64,000 nucleotides of DNA from Cavia porcellus (GCF_034190915.1 NW_026947492.1:15320001-15384000), one strand, 5' to 3'. Numbered from the stretch's first letter, positions 24,140-36,334 are shown. Notes: a model not told the origin generated them from the letters alone. Numbers and translations are program-made.

Positions 24140-24265
24140 AATTGTCCACAACTCTCTCACGTACTTATTCCGATTTAGATTTCATGGTAACTCTGAGAGA
24201 TGAGATAGATTACCTTCTATTTCACAAATGAGGAAATTGAAGTTTAGAAAGTTTAAATGTCTCTA
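24140..24265 (-). repeat. MIR SINE remnant
   Basis: Antisense MIR core: TATTTCACAAATGAGGAAAT then TGAAGTTTAGAAAGTTTAAA. Confidence 0.65.
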
Positions 24266-24289
24266 TGAATACTAGAAAGTGCTTGAGGT

Positions 24290-24690
24290 TGGCTCAAAAA
24301 ATTCTTTTTTTTGTGATAGACAAAAAGAACATAAGACTTCCCACCCTTATGGTTTACAGCTAGAATACAAAGCCTCACATGATCTGAGGTTGGTCTTTGG
24401 GCAGGAGCCTGGGCCCTGGGTCTGACAGCCAACTTGCTGCGCAAAGGTGGGGCCTGATTAGAGGTGGGTAGCTGGGGGTGCAACTTGGAAGTGTGCTTCT
24501 CTCTCCCTGGCTCCTCCCTTCGTCCTCTGCTTCTTGGCTTTCACAACTGAGCAGCTCTCCTCCACAAAAGGCCCTTCTTCCACGCCATTTCTGCTGTAGA
24601 GGTAGCCAACTGTGGACTGAAACTTCTTCCTCCTTTGGGTTGTGCGTGTCAGATATTTTGTCCCAGAGAAGCAAAGATGACTAATATACC
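24290..24690 (+). repeat. MaLR-type LTR remnant
   Basis: The 3' end matches the MaLR pattern: TGTGGACTGAAACTTCTTCC, GTCAGATATTTTGTCCCAGA, then AGATGACTAATA. The 5' end is uncertain. Confidence 0.55.
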
Positions 24691-25520
24691 ATCTTACCTA
24701 TTTTTACGTGTACAGTTCAGAAGTGTTATGCATAATTTTTTATATTGTTGAACAATAAATCTCCAGACTTTTTTAATTTTGCAAAACTGAAACTCAACAT
24801 ACATTAATGGCAGTGACTCCCCATTTCCCAGGCCATGGTAACTACCATTCCCTTTTCTATTTTTAGGAACTTGACCGCAGATATCTCATGTTAGTGAGAA
24901 CAGGTAGTGTTTTATCTGTGACTGGCTTTTTTTACTAACGTAATAAATTTAAGATTCATTCATACAACAGCATGTGATAATATTCATTCCCTTTTTAAGA
25001 CTGAGTAATATTCTACTGTAGACATATATCATATTTTGCTTATTGGTTAATCATTTAATGAACAATTAGGTTGGTTTCACTTTGTGGTTTCTCTGATGCT
25101 ACTGTGTACATCAAATAATTTTTGAGGTCTTCTTTTCAATTATTTTGGACGAAACTGGAATGCTTGATTATATGGTCATTCGATACGCATGTGTATATGT
25201 ATATATTTATTGCAGGACTGAGGGTCAAACCCAGGGCCTTAATTACGATGCTAAGCAGGTGCCCTACAACTGCACTACATTCCTCAGCCCCTTTATTAAC
25301 GTCCAGGTGGGCCTCAAACTTGCAATCCACCTGACTCAGCCCTCTTAATAGTTGAGTTTACAAATTTGTGCCACCATGCCTAGCTCAATTTTTGGTTTTG
25401 AGAAACTATTACAGCATTTTCTACAGTGCTATCACCATTGTACAGTCCCACAAAGAGGTATCGATGGTTCCAATTTCTCTATATCCTCACTATTTTCTTT
25501 TTTTGATCAGAGACAATCTC
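24690..25520 (-). repeat. Old L1 remnant, minus strand
   Basis: Antisense L1 3' region: AGACTGAGTAATATTCTACT near 25000 and CTTGATTATATGGTCATTCG near 25163. Split by the ID/B1 composite at 25205-25390. Confidence 0.65.
25205..25390 (-). mobile_element. Composite B1-ID dimeric SINE
   Basis: An antisense ID half (GGACTGAGGGTCAAACCCAG, then CTACATTCCTCAGCCCC) abuts an antisense B1 half (GTGGGCCTCAAACTTGCAAT, then TGTGCCACCATGCCTAGCT). The order on the minus strand is B1 then ID, as in the copy at 39705-39870. Confidence 0.72.
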
Positions 25521-25724
25521 ATGGGTGTGAGATGCTTGAAACCTAGCTTTTGATAGCAAGTCAAGTGTTCACCCACAACACAAAAATGGCACCACACTGT
25601 ACCAAGCACAGCTGTCTGCAGAATACACATCACAGAAATAGAGGCCTTGAACCCAATGGACCTGTCTGTTCCGCACCAGGATGATTCATACAGGAACAGA
25701 GGACGTTTGCAGTATAGCATGGTT

Positions 25725-26265
25725 ATGGAGTGAACTGTGTTCCCCGAAAATTTGTGTGTTGAAACCCTAACCACCCTAACCACATATGATAGTATTTAGA
25801 AATGGGCCTTTGAGAGATAACTAATTTTAGATAAGTCAAAAGGATGAGGCCTTCGCAACAGGACCAGTGTTCTTATGAGAAGAGACTTTAGGGGCTGGCG
25901 ATTTAGCTCAGTGGCATAAGCATCTGCCTTGCAAGCAGGCAGTCGTGAGTCCGATCCCCGGTACTGAAAAAAAGAAAAAAAGAAGAAGAAGAAGAAGAAG
26001 AAGAAGAAGAAGAAGAAGAGACTCTAGAGAACTTCCATGCTTTGTCCTTTAATGGTCACAAAAAAAGATGTCATGTGAGCACACACCAAAATGGCGGTCA
26101 CCTACAGCTCAGTGAAAAAGCCCTCACCAGAAACTAACCATGCTGGCACCTTGATCTTGCATGTTTACTCTCTACCACAGTGAGAAAACAAATTTCTCCT
26201 TCTTCAGCCACTAAGTCTATGCTTACTTTTTCTGGCATCCTCAATCTGTTATTATTTTATGGCAG
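25725..26265 (+). repeat. MLT1-type MaLR LTR, interrupted
   Basis: Sense MLT1 features: GTGTTCCCCGAAAATTTGTG, AGTATTTAGAAATGGGCCTT, ACCTTGATCTTGCATGTTTA, TTTCTCCTTCTTCAGCCACT. Broken by the ID and GAA repeat at 25889-26020. Confidence 0.75.
25889..26020 (+). mobile_element. ID-type SINE with expanded (GAA)n tail
   Basis: The ID starts GGGGCTGGCGATTTAGCTCA, and its A-tail has become about 13 GAA units (25981-26020). Near-identical AGAAGAGACT flanks both sides. Confidence 0.9.
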
Positions 26266-26524
26266 ACTAAGCCAAATGACTTGACTATTCCTTTCTTCCT
26301 GAACCTTGTCCAGTGTTTATTACCTGTGATGGTGAATATTATCTGAAACTTGTCATAAAGCTGCAAAATTCCACAATAATTAAGTTCAGAGGATCTGGAA
26401 GAAAGGCTATCATCAGTGATGCGTTACCTTAGATGAATAAAAGGTAGGCCAAGGAAAGACTCTGTATACAATACAAATCTTCGGAATGGGGCTTGAAAGT
26501 ACAGGCTTCTGAGAATTTTCAGAA

Positions 26525-26640
26525 TTCATTGTGGATGTAGTGCAGGTCAGCTTCAGACTCACAGTGATCCTCCTGATCCAGCCTCCCAAATGCTGGGATA
26601 CGGGCATGTCCCACCACACCCAGCTGCCACGTAGTCTTGT
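26525..26640 (-). mobile_element. B1 SINE
   Basis: Antisense B1: CAGTGATCCTCCTGATCCAG, AATGCTGGGATACGGGCATG, CCCACCACACCCAGCT. Nothing recognised in 26641-27610. Confidence 0.88.
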
Positions 26641-27611
26641 CTAGAAATAGAAACCTGATCATCCTGTGCCTCCTGCCCACTGAATCTCCGATCTCTCGCT
26701 CCCTCCTACTCTTTTCCAGAGCAGATTCCCTAATTATTTCTAAGATGTGAAGCCAATTTTGGGCTGGCTTCATTTTTTAAATGTTAGCCTTTGCCCATAT
26801 TCTTGGCAGGAAATTATTTCTGTGTTTTCCATACATGGAAGAAGATGTTGAGAAACTGGCTTCTCTCCCCTGGAAGTTTTCCCTGTTTAGATGAGCGGAG
26901 GAGGCAGGAAGTATCTCGTTTCGGGGGCTCAGATTAATTTCCTACTCATGCCTGGTACCTGGCTGTGGATGTTCTTAATGGCTGTAGATATTTCAGGCTC
27001 AGCTAGTGAAAAGGAGGCTGGAAAGAAAATTACCTGAAAATGCATTGTTTGCATGAGTTGAAGATAAAAAAAAATTGTGGCTTTTAAAGCTGCAATTTAC
27101 TGTGACCTAGCCAAGCTAGGCAGTGGGTAGAGTATAAATTATAGTCACCAGATACCTGGTTTATAGACAGAGGCTTAGGATCCTACGTGGTGAGGGGTAA
27201 AAACAGACTGCTATGAAGCGGAGTGACCTGGAGGTCGGACACATTCTGTGGAACTACTTTGCCGCTTTTCGGTAAGCTGCTTTTGGATCCTTGAGTACTT
27301 GGATTGTGGGCGTGGAGCCGATGGTAAGGAGGGAGCCCGTGAGTCGCACCTTGATTATTATTCTTTATGTTCTCCCTAGAGCTAGGCCCCACTGCTAGTC
27401 TTCATTGCATAATAGATGTTTGTGTTTCTCCACCATCACTCGGTGTGCGCTACCGTGCATTCTTCTTGCTATATTCTGCCTGCCAATTAGGTTACAAGCA
27501 AGGACCAGGACCATGTGTTCAGCATCTCCAGTGCTCTCCTAAGCATGGTCTGCCAGGAGCAGGAAAGGGCAGACAAAGTAGGCAAGAGTGTGGCACTAGG
27601 GTTCTTCTATT

Positions 27612-27725
27612 GGGGCTGGGGATTTAGCTCAGCGGCATAAGCGCCTGCCTTGCAAGTGTGTGGTAGTGAGTTCGATCCCTGGTACCGACAAAAAAGAAAA
27701 AGACAAAAAAAAAAAAAAAAAAACA
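27612..27725 (+). mobile_element. ID-type SINE
   Basis: TGGGGCTGGGGATTTAGCTC start, GAGTTCGATCCCTGGTACCG, long A-rich tail. Confidence 0.92.
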
Positions 27726-29235
27726 AAAAACCCACTAGGACTCTCCTATGAATGGGGAACAGACCAAAGCTGAGTTAGATGAAGTTGCAAGGTTCCATAT
27801 GATTAAAAGAAAAACACATATTACAGCAAGCTATTAGCTAAAACACTTCCCATCAAGTATGTCTAATAAGAGTGGGTTTTCCTTGGATGGGTATAATACA
27901 ACGATGGAGACACAAGGAGAAAATCATAGTCAGCAGTGAGACAGACAAAGAACAGAGCCAGCATTTCTTCTCAGTAGCAGGAGCTTAACCACTGTTTTGA
28001 TGTGAGGCATGGGATCTTGTCACTGAGGACTGAAGATATAGTGACAACTATAGTAGTCTTTGATTCCGAAGGCCTCCCAGTAAGGGGTGCTTGTCTATAT
28101 GTGAAGTCTGGAATTAAACTCCCTGATTTTATGTCCTGTTACTATGTGGGTCATCCTTGAGCATTTACTAAACTTCTAAGTGCTTCAGTTTTTTCATTCA
28201 ATGTACGAAGAAAGTGGTGATACACACCCCACTGGTCATAGAAATTAAACGGAGTAATCTGTCTTAATCAGAAAGGACAGTAACAAGCACACAGAAACAT
28301 TTAATAAATGTTGGGTGCAATTCTTGCTTTTAGGACAATCAGTGCTATGGTTATAAGATTGAACTACAAGAAATTGCTATTTATTTTGAGTTTTTGATCT
28401 ACAAAATGGATGATTTCTTATGGCAAAACTACTAATCATGTTACCCAAACAGATAATCAGGCTTAAAGGTGAAAGCATTCTGTACAATTTATTCAGCTTT
28501 TAGCAATATAAGGCACACATGATTAGATCCGTTTGATAGAGGCTCAGAGAGGTAACCAGGTCTGGTTCTGGTCCAGCCAGGAGCATCTCTAATGCACTAA
28601 AGTATGTTTATTTGTGAGTGGAAACTGGAGAAATGCACATCCTGGGGTAGGTGGAGTCCCATCTCCCCCGAAGATGGGGCTATAGCTGAGTCTGAGCCCA
28701 CCTCTTCTAGTAGCTGGTCGTGACCCTTGCTGAGCAGTGGCCAGAGTGGAAGAACTTGGGGTTCAACCAGCTCTTGAAATCACCACGGAGTAGCTGCAGA
28801 GCGCAGGGGCACGGGACCAGAAGTCTAAGGTCTGGCCCCCTTGTTCGGGCATCATTGGCTGATTCAGGGTGAATCAGTTCATCCAGGCTCTGCTCCTTTT
28901 TCTGGGACATGGAAGTTTTATGGCTGTTTTACCTCATTAGTCTTTTAGTAACCCAATCATTCTGTGATTCTGTGACTTCTGTAGAGCAGGCCTGTCACAT
29001 CCCCATGCAAACAGGCCACCAAATGCTAGAGGTGCTAGATGTCACTGCTCTCCTCTCTGCCTCCTCCATCCTCTGTGAGACTGATGGGGGGGGGGGTAAT
29101 TATGCTGGTTCTGTGCTGGGCAAGAACATTCAATGGATTCCTTGCAACAACTCAACAAGTATATTTTATTGTGGTTTTATGGATGAGGAATGACATGCCA
29201 GAACCCGCAACTTAGTATAGCAATATAAAAAATTC
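27726..29235. other. Intergenic with a MIR-like remnant
   Basis: 28480-28575 resembles antisense MIR (GATAGAGGCTCAGAGAGGTA). An 11-G run sits at 29086-29096. No gene was recognised. Confidence 0.5.
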
Positions 29236-29239
29236 AAGT

Positions 29240-29405
29240 TGCAGACAGGGTGTGGTGGCACATGTTGGTAATCCCTGCACTCGGGAGGCTGAGGCAGGAG
29301 GACTGCTGTGAGTTTGAGGCCAACCTGGGCTACATGAGTTCAAGAGCAGCCTGCTCTGCATAGTGAGACGTTGTCTCAAAAAGCAAATCAAACAAACAAA
29401 AAATC
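29240..29405 (+). mobile_element. B1 SINE
   Basis: CAGGGTGTGGTGGCACATGT, CGGGAGGCTGAGGCAGGAGG, AGTGAGACGTTGTCTCAAAA. The following 29406-29985 holds no recognised element. Confidence 0.92.
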
Positions 29406-29989
29406 CAAATCCAACTAGCAGCTTGCTTCTAGAATTCAAGTTGCTTTGCACTGTGTTACAGGCCTGCTCTACTCTGTGGCTTTATACTGGCCCCTGGGGA
29501 AAACTGGTTTGCCTTGGAGGTGGGAGCAGAGTGCACAGCAGAGAAAATGTGGTTCGTTTGGGCCCAAGCCCTGCGAGTTGGAAAGGAGGGCAGTTCACAC
29601 TGAGCCCACTATTTTTGCAACTGCTGTGCCAAGTGGGGCATCAAAGCAGCATTTATGCTACAAATTTACAAAGAATCCCAAAAGGTGCCGCTCTCTTTAG
29701 GGCAGAGTATGTGCTCTCAGGCACACAACCCCCACTGGCTTTGCCTTTTGTAGCTTTTTCTACCTCCTGGGAGCTGGTCCATATCCCTTGTGAGGCTGGT
29801 GGGAACCAAGATGGGGTGGCCACAGTTGCCACCTCTGCAGAGTTGATGTGTAGTGGGGACAAGTGGGGTGTACAAGCTAGGGGGTTGGTACTATTTCCGA
29901 TTTGGTTGGGGAGTGGAGAAAGTTCCATTCTAAGAGCAGTCCTTTTTTATCTTAGCCTCTACCCCCTGAAATATTTCAGTCACTTATTC

Positions 29990-31060
29990 ATCTATTAATT
30001 TAAAAATACATATATATATATATTTATTTTTATTTTAAAGAGAATAAAACCAAGCAAAATAAAAGAACAAAGCCAATCAAAACAAAAGAATGTAATGACA
30101 CAGGACTTCAAACAATATGAAATCAACAATGAAATTACCATAATGCCTCTTGTTGTCTTCAAAATAGTTGCAGATACTTTCAGACGTAGTAAAAACCAAA
30201 CAAACAGAACAGAATAAGAACCAATAACAACAAAACAATGAAAGCAATAAAGGACTCAACACAAGATAATAGTAAATCCAAAATGGCTACCGTACTATAT
30301 ATCTTGTTATCTTTTGTTGGAGACCACTACAAAGTGGCTCTGAGCAGGATTTAAAATTAATTAACTGTCTTTCTATGTTTATCTGTGAGTCTGTCCTAGA
30401 CCTAGGCCCCTTGCCTGGCAATGGAAGCTGGTTCATAGTAAGTGAACCTCTATGAATCACTGGTCCTGGATGAGGCCTGTAGTGGCCTGTGAGGCTAGAC
30501 ATACCTCAAAGGGCAAGATAAGGCCACAGCTGTGGACACTTGGCTCAAACATCAGTTAACTAGATAGACACAGTAGCTGCAGGAATCATTCCTACCGTCT
30601 CACTCCTACCATGTCTTCATGATAAGATAGTTCTACTGAATTGACTTGATTCATTACTTGGAGATGTCCTTGAAGTGACAGCCTAGGTCCTGCTCATTGC
30701 CTGCACTTTCCTCAGTTTCTCCGCCCTTTGTTGTTGGACCTAATAAAAATGGGCGGTCTAGAGAAGTTTTTGTCCTAGCCCTCAGCCTCGAGCTCAGCTA
30801 AAGGGCTTTGACCCTCCTGGAGCCCTAAAATCACACCACTTGTCTCACTGTATTCAAACCTCTGCCATACACTTGTTTGGGAGATTGGGGATCTAGGTCA
30901 GGACCTGATAATTTTTGAAATAGCTTCCATATCGTCAGATATAATAAAATCAAACAAAACAAAACAGAATAAAACCCAACCCAACATAACAATGAAAATG
31001 ATACAGGACTTCAAAACTAGATAATAGGGGAGTTAACAATGGCCACCCACCCTCAGAAGG
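29990..31060 (+). repeat. Diverged ~150-bp-unit repeat family, array A
   Basis: Two or more degenerate units. Each has a (CAAAA)n-rich part (CAATCAAAACAAAAGAATG; AACAAAACAAAACAGAATAA), an ACAGGACTTCAAA motif (30101, 31006), and an AATAG(T/C)T stretch. The same order of motifs occurs at 34550-35780 and, inverted, at 44690-45345. I do not recognise the family. Confidence 0.55.
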
Positions 31061-31219
31061 AGATTCCCCATAAATACTACATTGTGTACTGTTACCCTAT
31101 GAATAGATGATCAGACTATGGCTTTAGGCCTGCAGAGTCAGTGAAATACCCAACACCACAGCATTAAGTTTTATTTTATCCCAATAGCTTCATCACAGCC
31201 TGTGTTTCTCCAGATCAAC

Positions 31220-31505
31220 TGGTTGCTTACAGGAAGGGGAGGGGGCTGGTCCTTCTTGTTTCTCAGCCTGTGTGCCAGAAGAGACTGGCATCAGGAGCTC
31301 CCCCGCCGCCAGCAGCCAGTGCATGGCACTGGTTTGCAGGAAGGGCTTGCTTCTTGGCGACTTCTAGTTCTCTTCCCCTGAAGTCTAAGAATGCTATTGA
31401 CTCACGGGAAAAGGCTCGGATCCGGCTGTCCTCCAGTGACCCCCACGTAGTGCTGATTCACAGGAAGGGCTTACTCCTGGTGACTTCTTGTTCTCTTCCC
31501 CCACC
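31220..31505 (+). repeat. Three diverged direct repeats of about 110-125 bp
   Basis: The motif CAGGAAGGG followed by CTGGT/GACTTCT and TTCTCTTCCCC recurs at about 31230, 31337 and 31459. Reads like a degenerate minisatellite. Confidence 0.55.
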
Positions 31506-31765
31506 TGGGTTTCATCTTGGACACTGTTGGCAGTTATTAGAGCATTTTGAGGAGGAAAAGGAGGGTGACAAGATGAGGTCTGTGTTTAATATGATCTCAT
31601 GGCTGCAGGGAGGCAGGGAGACCAATGAGGAGGTTGTTTTATTAGGCCGTCAAGAGGTGAGGCTGACTTAAACTGGGTGATAGGCCAAGGTAGACAGAAA
31701 TCATAGGATTTAGGATATTTACAAGATGTAACAATGGTTACTGATAGATTAGAAGTAGAATGTGG

Positions 31766-31856
31766 GGGCTGGGGATTTAGCTCAGCGGCATAAGCGCCTG
31801 CCTTGCAGTCGTGAGTTCGATCCCTGGAAAAGGAAAAAGATTAAAAAAAAAAAAGA
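31766..31856 (+). mobile_element. ID-type SINE
   Basis: GGGGCTGGGGATTTAGCTCA start with a short internal deletion (CCTTGCAGTCGTGAGTTCGA); AGAATGTG flanks both sides. Confidence 0.9.
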
Positions 31857-31889
31857 ATGTGTAAGAAAGAGAGACATAAAGGGCGGGTC

Positions 31890-32405
31890 TCCATTTTCTG
31901 GTTCTAAAGGCTGTAATAGATGGAACAATGGCCAACCAGTGATCAAGTCCTGATCCCTAGAACCCACACATGTTACCGCATGAGTGAATTCTTCCTTTTT
32001 TGAGTAATATATGTGATTAAGGACCTTGAAGAATTATCTAGCATTGTCGCTGTGGGCCCTCCATGTCCTTATGTGTCCGTATAAGAGAAGCAAATGGAGA
32101 TGTTGAGTAGAGAACAAGGCCACGTGCCTGTGGAGGCAGTGACCCAGAGTGGCTGCAAGCCCTGCGTACCACACAGCAGCCATGAAACCTGAAGGGGCAA
32201 GGAGCAGAGAGACCCTGGACGCCCTCACCCCACCCTCTGCATCCCTCGGGGTAATGCAGTCCTGCCAGCCCTGGTCCTCCGCCCAGTGAAACTGGCTGCT
32301 TTGGGACTGAGATCTCCAGAACTGCTAAGAGAACAAATCTCAGATGTTTTAAGCCACCAAGTTGTGAAAAGTTATCGGAGTGGCTGTGCAACTCGTACAA
32401 ACGCA
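31890..32405 (+). repeat. MLT1-type MaLR LTR
   Basis: Sense MLT1 pattern: CCTGATCCCTAGAACCCACA, GTGATTAAGGACCTTGAAGA, TTAAGCCACCAAGTTGTGAA near 32350. Confidence 0.78.
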
Positions 32406-33174
32406 GGAAAAGACTCTCAGAGTCTCAGACACTGTCCCTGAGGAAGGCCACTGGTGTTTTAGACCACGGGGGATGAATCGGAAAACTGAGAAGTGAGCAG
32501 GAACTGAGACGTTTAGGGGAAGAAGCTGGGCTGGGGAAGGCGGAGGGGAAGACAGGAAGAGCGGGCAGACGGATGGGCCGGAGTAAGCAGAGTCCCGGAC
32601 CGTGGCGCCTTGGCCAGATAAGCATTTTATCCCCAAGCTGAGACAGGTCTACTGATTCAATCCAAATCGGATTTTTGATGCCTTAATTGGATTTTGCTGA
32701 AACTGCGCTTTTCTTCCTTTAGGTCTAAATTCAAGTCTTCAAATGATTGCTTGGCTTAAATCAGATGGTTTCTCAATGCCGCTTTCTTTCTGCCCAGACA
32801 AAGTTGACTCTGGCTGGCTGGCAGTTTCCTCTTACCCACCGATTGGCTTCCATTTGCATGGCCCCTGAGTGGCAGGTGTGTGTCACAGTCTCCCTCCTCC
32901 TGCCATCCCCTCCCCACCCATCCCGTCCATTCCTGGAGTGCCCCAAAGCCCGGGATTTGTAAATGCAGGCATTTGATGGTGTCTCCTCCTAACAGATCTT
33001 CAGGTCTTTTCATACCCGCTCATCCTACTCAGACAGCAGTGTGCTCTTTGGCTTCAACATGACCATTTTAGTGGACTTCCCATAATTTCATTATGGTCTC
33101 TGTATCTTCAAAATGAATTTCAAAGTTTAGTGTTCTTTGGGTAACAAGCACTGAGCTGTTTAAACAGATTAGTT
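32406..33174. other. Intergenic, nothing recognised
   Basis: Single-copy-looking DNA with a polypyrimidine patch near 32890-32930. No supported exon. Confidence 0.4.
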
Positions 33175-33290
33175 TTGAACCACCATGATGACTTGGTTAA
33201 GTCAGCACTCTGAATTTACAGATGAGGAAACCCAAGTTCTGGGAGGGCAAGCAGTGCTCTGGAGTTCAGGCCAAGGTGAGCCTGGCCTCC
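33175..33290 (-). repeat. MIR SINE remnant
   Basis: Antisense MIR core ATTTACAGATGAGGAAACCC. Confidence 0.6.
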
Positions 33291-33834
33291 AAATCAGGGC
33301 TCCACCGCCAGCCACAGAGCTGTCGGGGGCACAGGCCCACTCCAGCTTGCTCGGGTCCTGCCCTCTATTCACGTCAGAATGTGCTTTGCTTGTGCTTCGG
33401 CCCCGATTTTCTCCTAGTCTTGGGCTGCTGTTGTATATGCAGTGCAGCGTGTGGAGAGTGTGTGTTCTCGGGAGCTCAAGGTGAGTGAGTGGGCATGGCG
33501 AGTTCCTGGACCTTGCCCGGGTCAGGCATTTTTCAACTGACCTTAACTTTGGCCTTTGAAAACGGTGAGTGAGTGTTGTTACCACCTGGAGCTTTATTTC
33601 CTTCACGCATAAGACGAAGAGCTGGAACTAGATGAAATGATCACCGTCCACGCCTCCCCCAAATCCTGAATTCTCCAGCTCACGCAGGAGCCGAGACACT
33701 GACACATTTTGGTGGTACTGTCTGGAAGTAAACAGATCATCCTATTCTTCGAGATATTTGTTCATTTAGTTTCCCACAGGCTGGAGCTCATCACTGCCAG
33801 GGCTTTGTAAAAATGGGGAAACAAGTACAGAAGA

Positions 33835-34010
33835 AGTAGAAGAACTGGGCTTGAGTTTTGGAATCAGACGGATTAGTTCTTGCCCGAGATATCCTACAGC
33901 ACGTGAGTCTGGGCAGGATGCTTAGCTCTCTAGGTCACCCCTGTCTGGCCTATAAACTGGAAAAGTAAGTGGTCAACCCTAGTACAGGTGTTTTGATGAC
34001 TAAATTTAAA
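33835..34010 (+). repeat. MIR SINE remnant
   Basis: Sense MIR: GAGTTTTGGAATCAGACGGA, CTGGGCAGGATGCTTAGCTC. Followed by AT-rich low-complexity DNA at 34010-34330. Confidence 0.6.
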
Positions 34011-34549
34011 AAAGTATATATATGTATATATAAAAAGTATTTTATGTAATATTATTATATTTATAATTTTAGTAATTACTAAACAATAGATTAAATTTCA
34101 TAAAGCAAATAAATAATTTTTAAAATTTATAATTTAAAATTATATAATATAACCATAATTATATTAATTATAAAATATGCTCATCTAATCATACTAAGTA
34201 TATGATATACTCAACTAATGGTATTAATCCTATAATTCTGGACATAATTTTAATAATATTATTATTAGATAAAGGCATTATCTTGCATTTAATAAACATG
34301 TAATGGTGTTATTTTTCTCTTCACTAATTTAAAGGAATAAATTTTATGTTTTAAAATGTACAAATCTTGTACCACCCCATAAAACTTTACATATGTTTAT
34401 ACCCGTGCAGCAACACCTAGAGCAATATGTGAATATTTCACAGAACACAGAGACAAACAACAGAAAGCTCACTTTTTGCTGCCTTTCAGTCAATATACAC
34501 CCCATCAAATTAACCAATATTCTGTCCTTCTTCACTATGGATCAGGTTT

Positions 34550-35780
34550 TTTTTTTAATTTAAAGAGAAACAAACAAAAAAACAAAAAAAACCCCCAAAA
34601 AACAGAAAAAAAAGGGTAGAAATAATACAGAATTACAGAAAAATAAACAGAAATCACTAGTTGATAAGTTACATATTGTCATCTTAGAAATAGTTGTTCA
34701 GGTTAAAAAATTAAAGCATACAAAGTGACATTCAAATAGTGACACTGCCAACAGTTCTGCTCAATGATTCAACAAAAACTTAGTAATATGGTTATCAGTC
34801 CTACACACTTGTTTTTTATCTTAAAGAGGGTAAGATTAAACATATCAAAACAGAACAAAACAGTTCATAAAGAGACAATTTAAAGAAATATGGATTTCAA
34901 AGCAAGTCCACTGGAGATCTTCACTGTCTATCTTATTGTCTCTAGTTTTCTTCCAAATAGTTGTCCCCATCTTCACACACATTAAATACATACTGCATAT
35001 TATAGAACTAATCAAATCATTACAGGATGATGAAGGCTTTTTAGGTCTTCAAGACCTGACATTGGGGAAGACAATAATGACTACCATAGTGTCTCTCATT
35101 CTCTTCGTAGTAGCTGTCCTTATCTTTACATATGCTGAAATTGAACTTAAGAGACTAGACTCTGAACTGTGAACAGTATCACTAGATTTTATATCATAAT
35201 GTTACAGAATTAGCATTGAATGGTTTCTTAGTGTCTCTTCTTCTTCAAGAGTATCTGTTCATTATATCGTACATTATATAATCTGTTCCCGAAAATAGTT
35301 TAAAAAATTCTTCCCATGTGTGAATTTCTACATTTCTCTCTGTATTATAGGAAAAAAACAAATCATAACAAGACAACAAAACAAATTCCTAGAAAAACAT
35401 GCAATGAAAAAGACAAATAAGACCACAATATTAGGTGACCTACTGTAGTAGTTACTATGCTTTCTCTTGTTATTTTCAATAGACTTGTCACATCATTAGG
35501 CTTAAATAGTTAAGCATAGTATTACATAGCTATTTTTATAAAACCACAACTTTGAAAACATCGTAGGACTTGAAAGCAGTTAATAATCAAAACCGGTATG
35601 GATATCTTTTACACCTTGTCATCTTCAGAGTAGTTGCTTCTACTCTTAGACTTGATACTATCAAGAATACCAAATTCGAATAAAATCAGCCAAGACAAAA
35701 CCACAGTCTAACAAACCAGCTTCAAATAAGATCAGTCATAGTAAGACAATGTAAGTAATACAAGGCTTCAGTTTAGGTTA
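34550..35780 (+). repeat. Diverged ~150-bp-unit tandem array B
   Basis: A motif of TTGTC.TCTT followed by (A/G)AATAGTTG recurs near 34680, 34950, 35100, 35240, 35465 and 35620, interleaved with AACAAAACAAA and AATACAAGGCTTCA-type segments. Spacing is about 145-155 bp for most pairs. The open frame at 34936-35172 is a by-product of this array. Confidence 0.6.
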
Positions 35781-35784
35781 ATAG

Positions 35785-35895
35785 GCAGGGTCTCTCTGTG
35801 TAACCCACATCGGCCTCAAACTCACAGGGATCCCCCTGCCTCTGCCTCCTGACTGAGAGATTACAGGACTGTACCACCACACCTGGCGTCCCAGA
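35785..35895 (-). mobile_element. B1 SINE
   Basis: Antisense B1: CAGGGTCTCTCTGTGTAACC, CTGCCTCTGCCTCCTGACTG, CACCACACCTGGCGT. Confidence 0.88.
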
Positions 35896-36334
35896 TCACT
35901 TTTTGTGTACTCAAACTTCACATAAGTATGAACATACACTGTGTAGTCTTCAGGGACTGGCTTCTTTCAAATGATACTATGTTTTTCAGTGAGATTTAGT
36001 CATGTTGTGGCAAGTAGTATTTTGTTCTTCCCTGCTGTATAAGATTGTACTTATTACACATATTGTGTACCCACTAAAATTTATTTATACATTGTATTAA
36101 TTATAGACAGTTGAATTTTTTTCGTGCTTCATTATTATATGTGAATTGCCGAGCACATACTTACGCATTGAGCACATACTTACGCATTTGTTTGTATTTC
36201 TCTTGACGGTCAGAGGTGAATTGCTGCGTCATAAGGTATTTGCAAAGTTAACTTCATGATGCCACCAGCTATTCCGAGTGATTGTACCGGTTTGCCTTCC
36301 TTCCAGCAGTGTGTGGGATTTCCAGTGGCTCCAT

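Noticed and set aside
29363..29998. 211-codon plus-strand frame
   Set aside because: It starts inside a B1 SINE and has no recognised domain, coding bias or splice context.
34936..35172. 78-codon frame resembling a small membrane protein
   Set aside because: It lies wholly inside the diverged ~150-bp tandem array, and the hydrophobic stretches come from T-rich repeat sequence.
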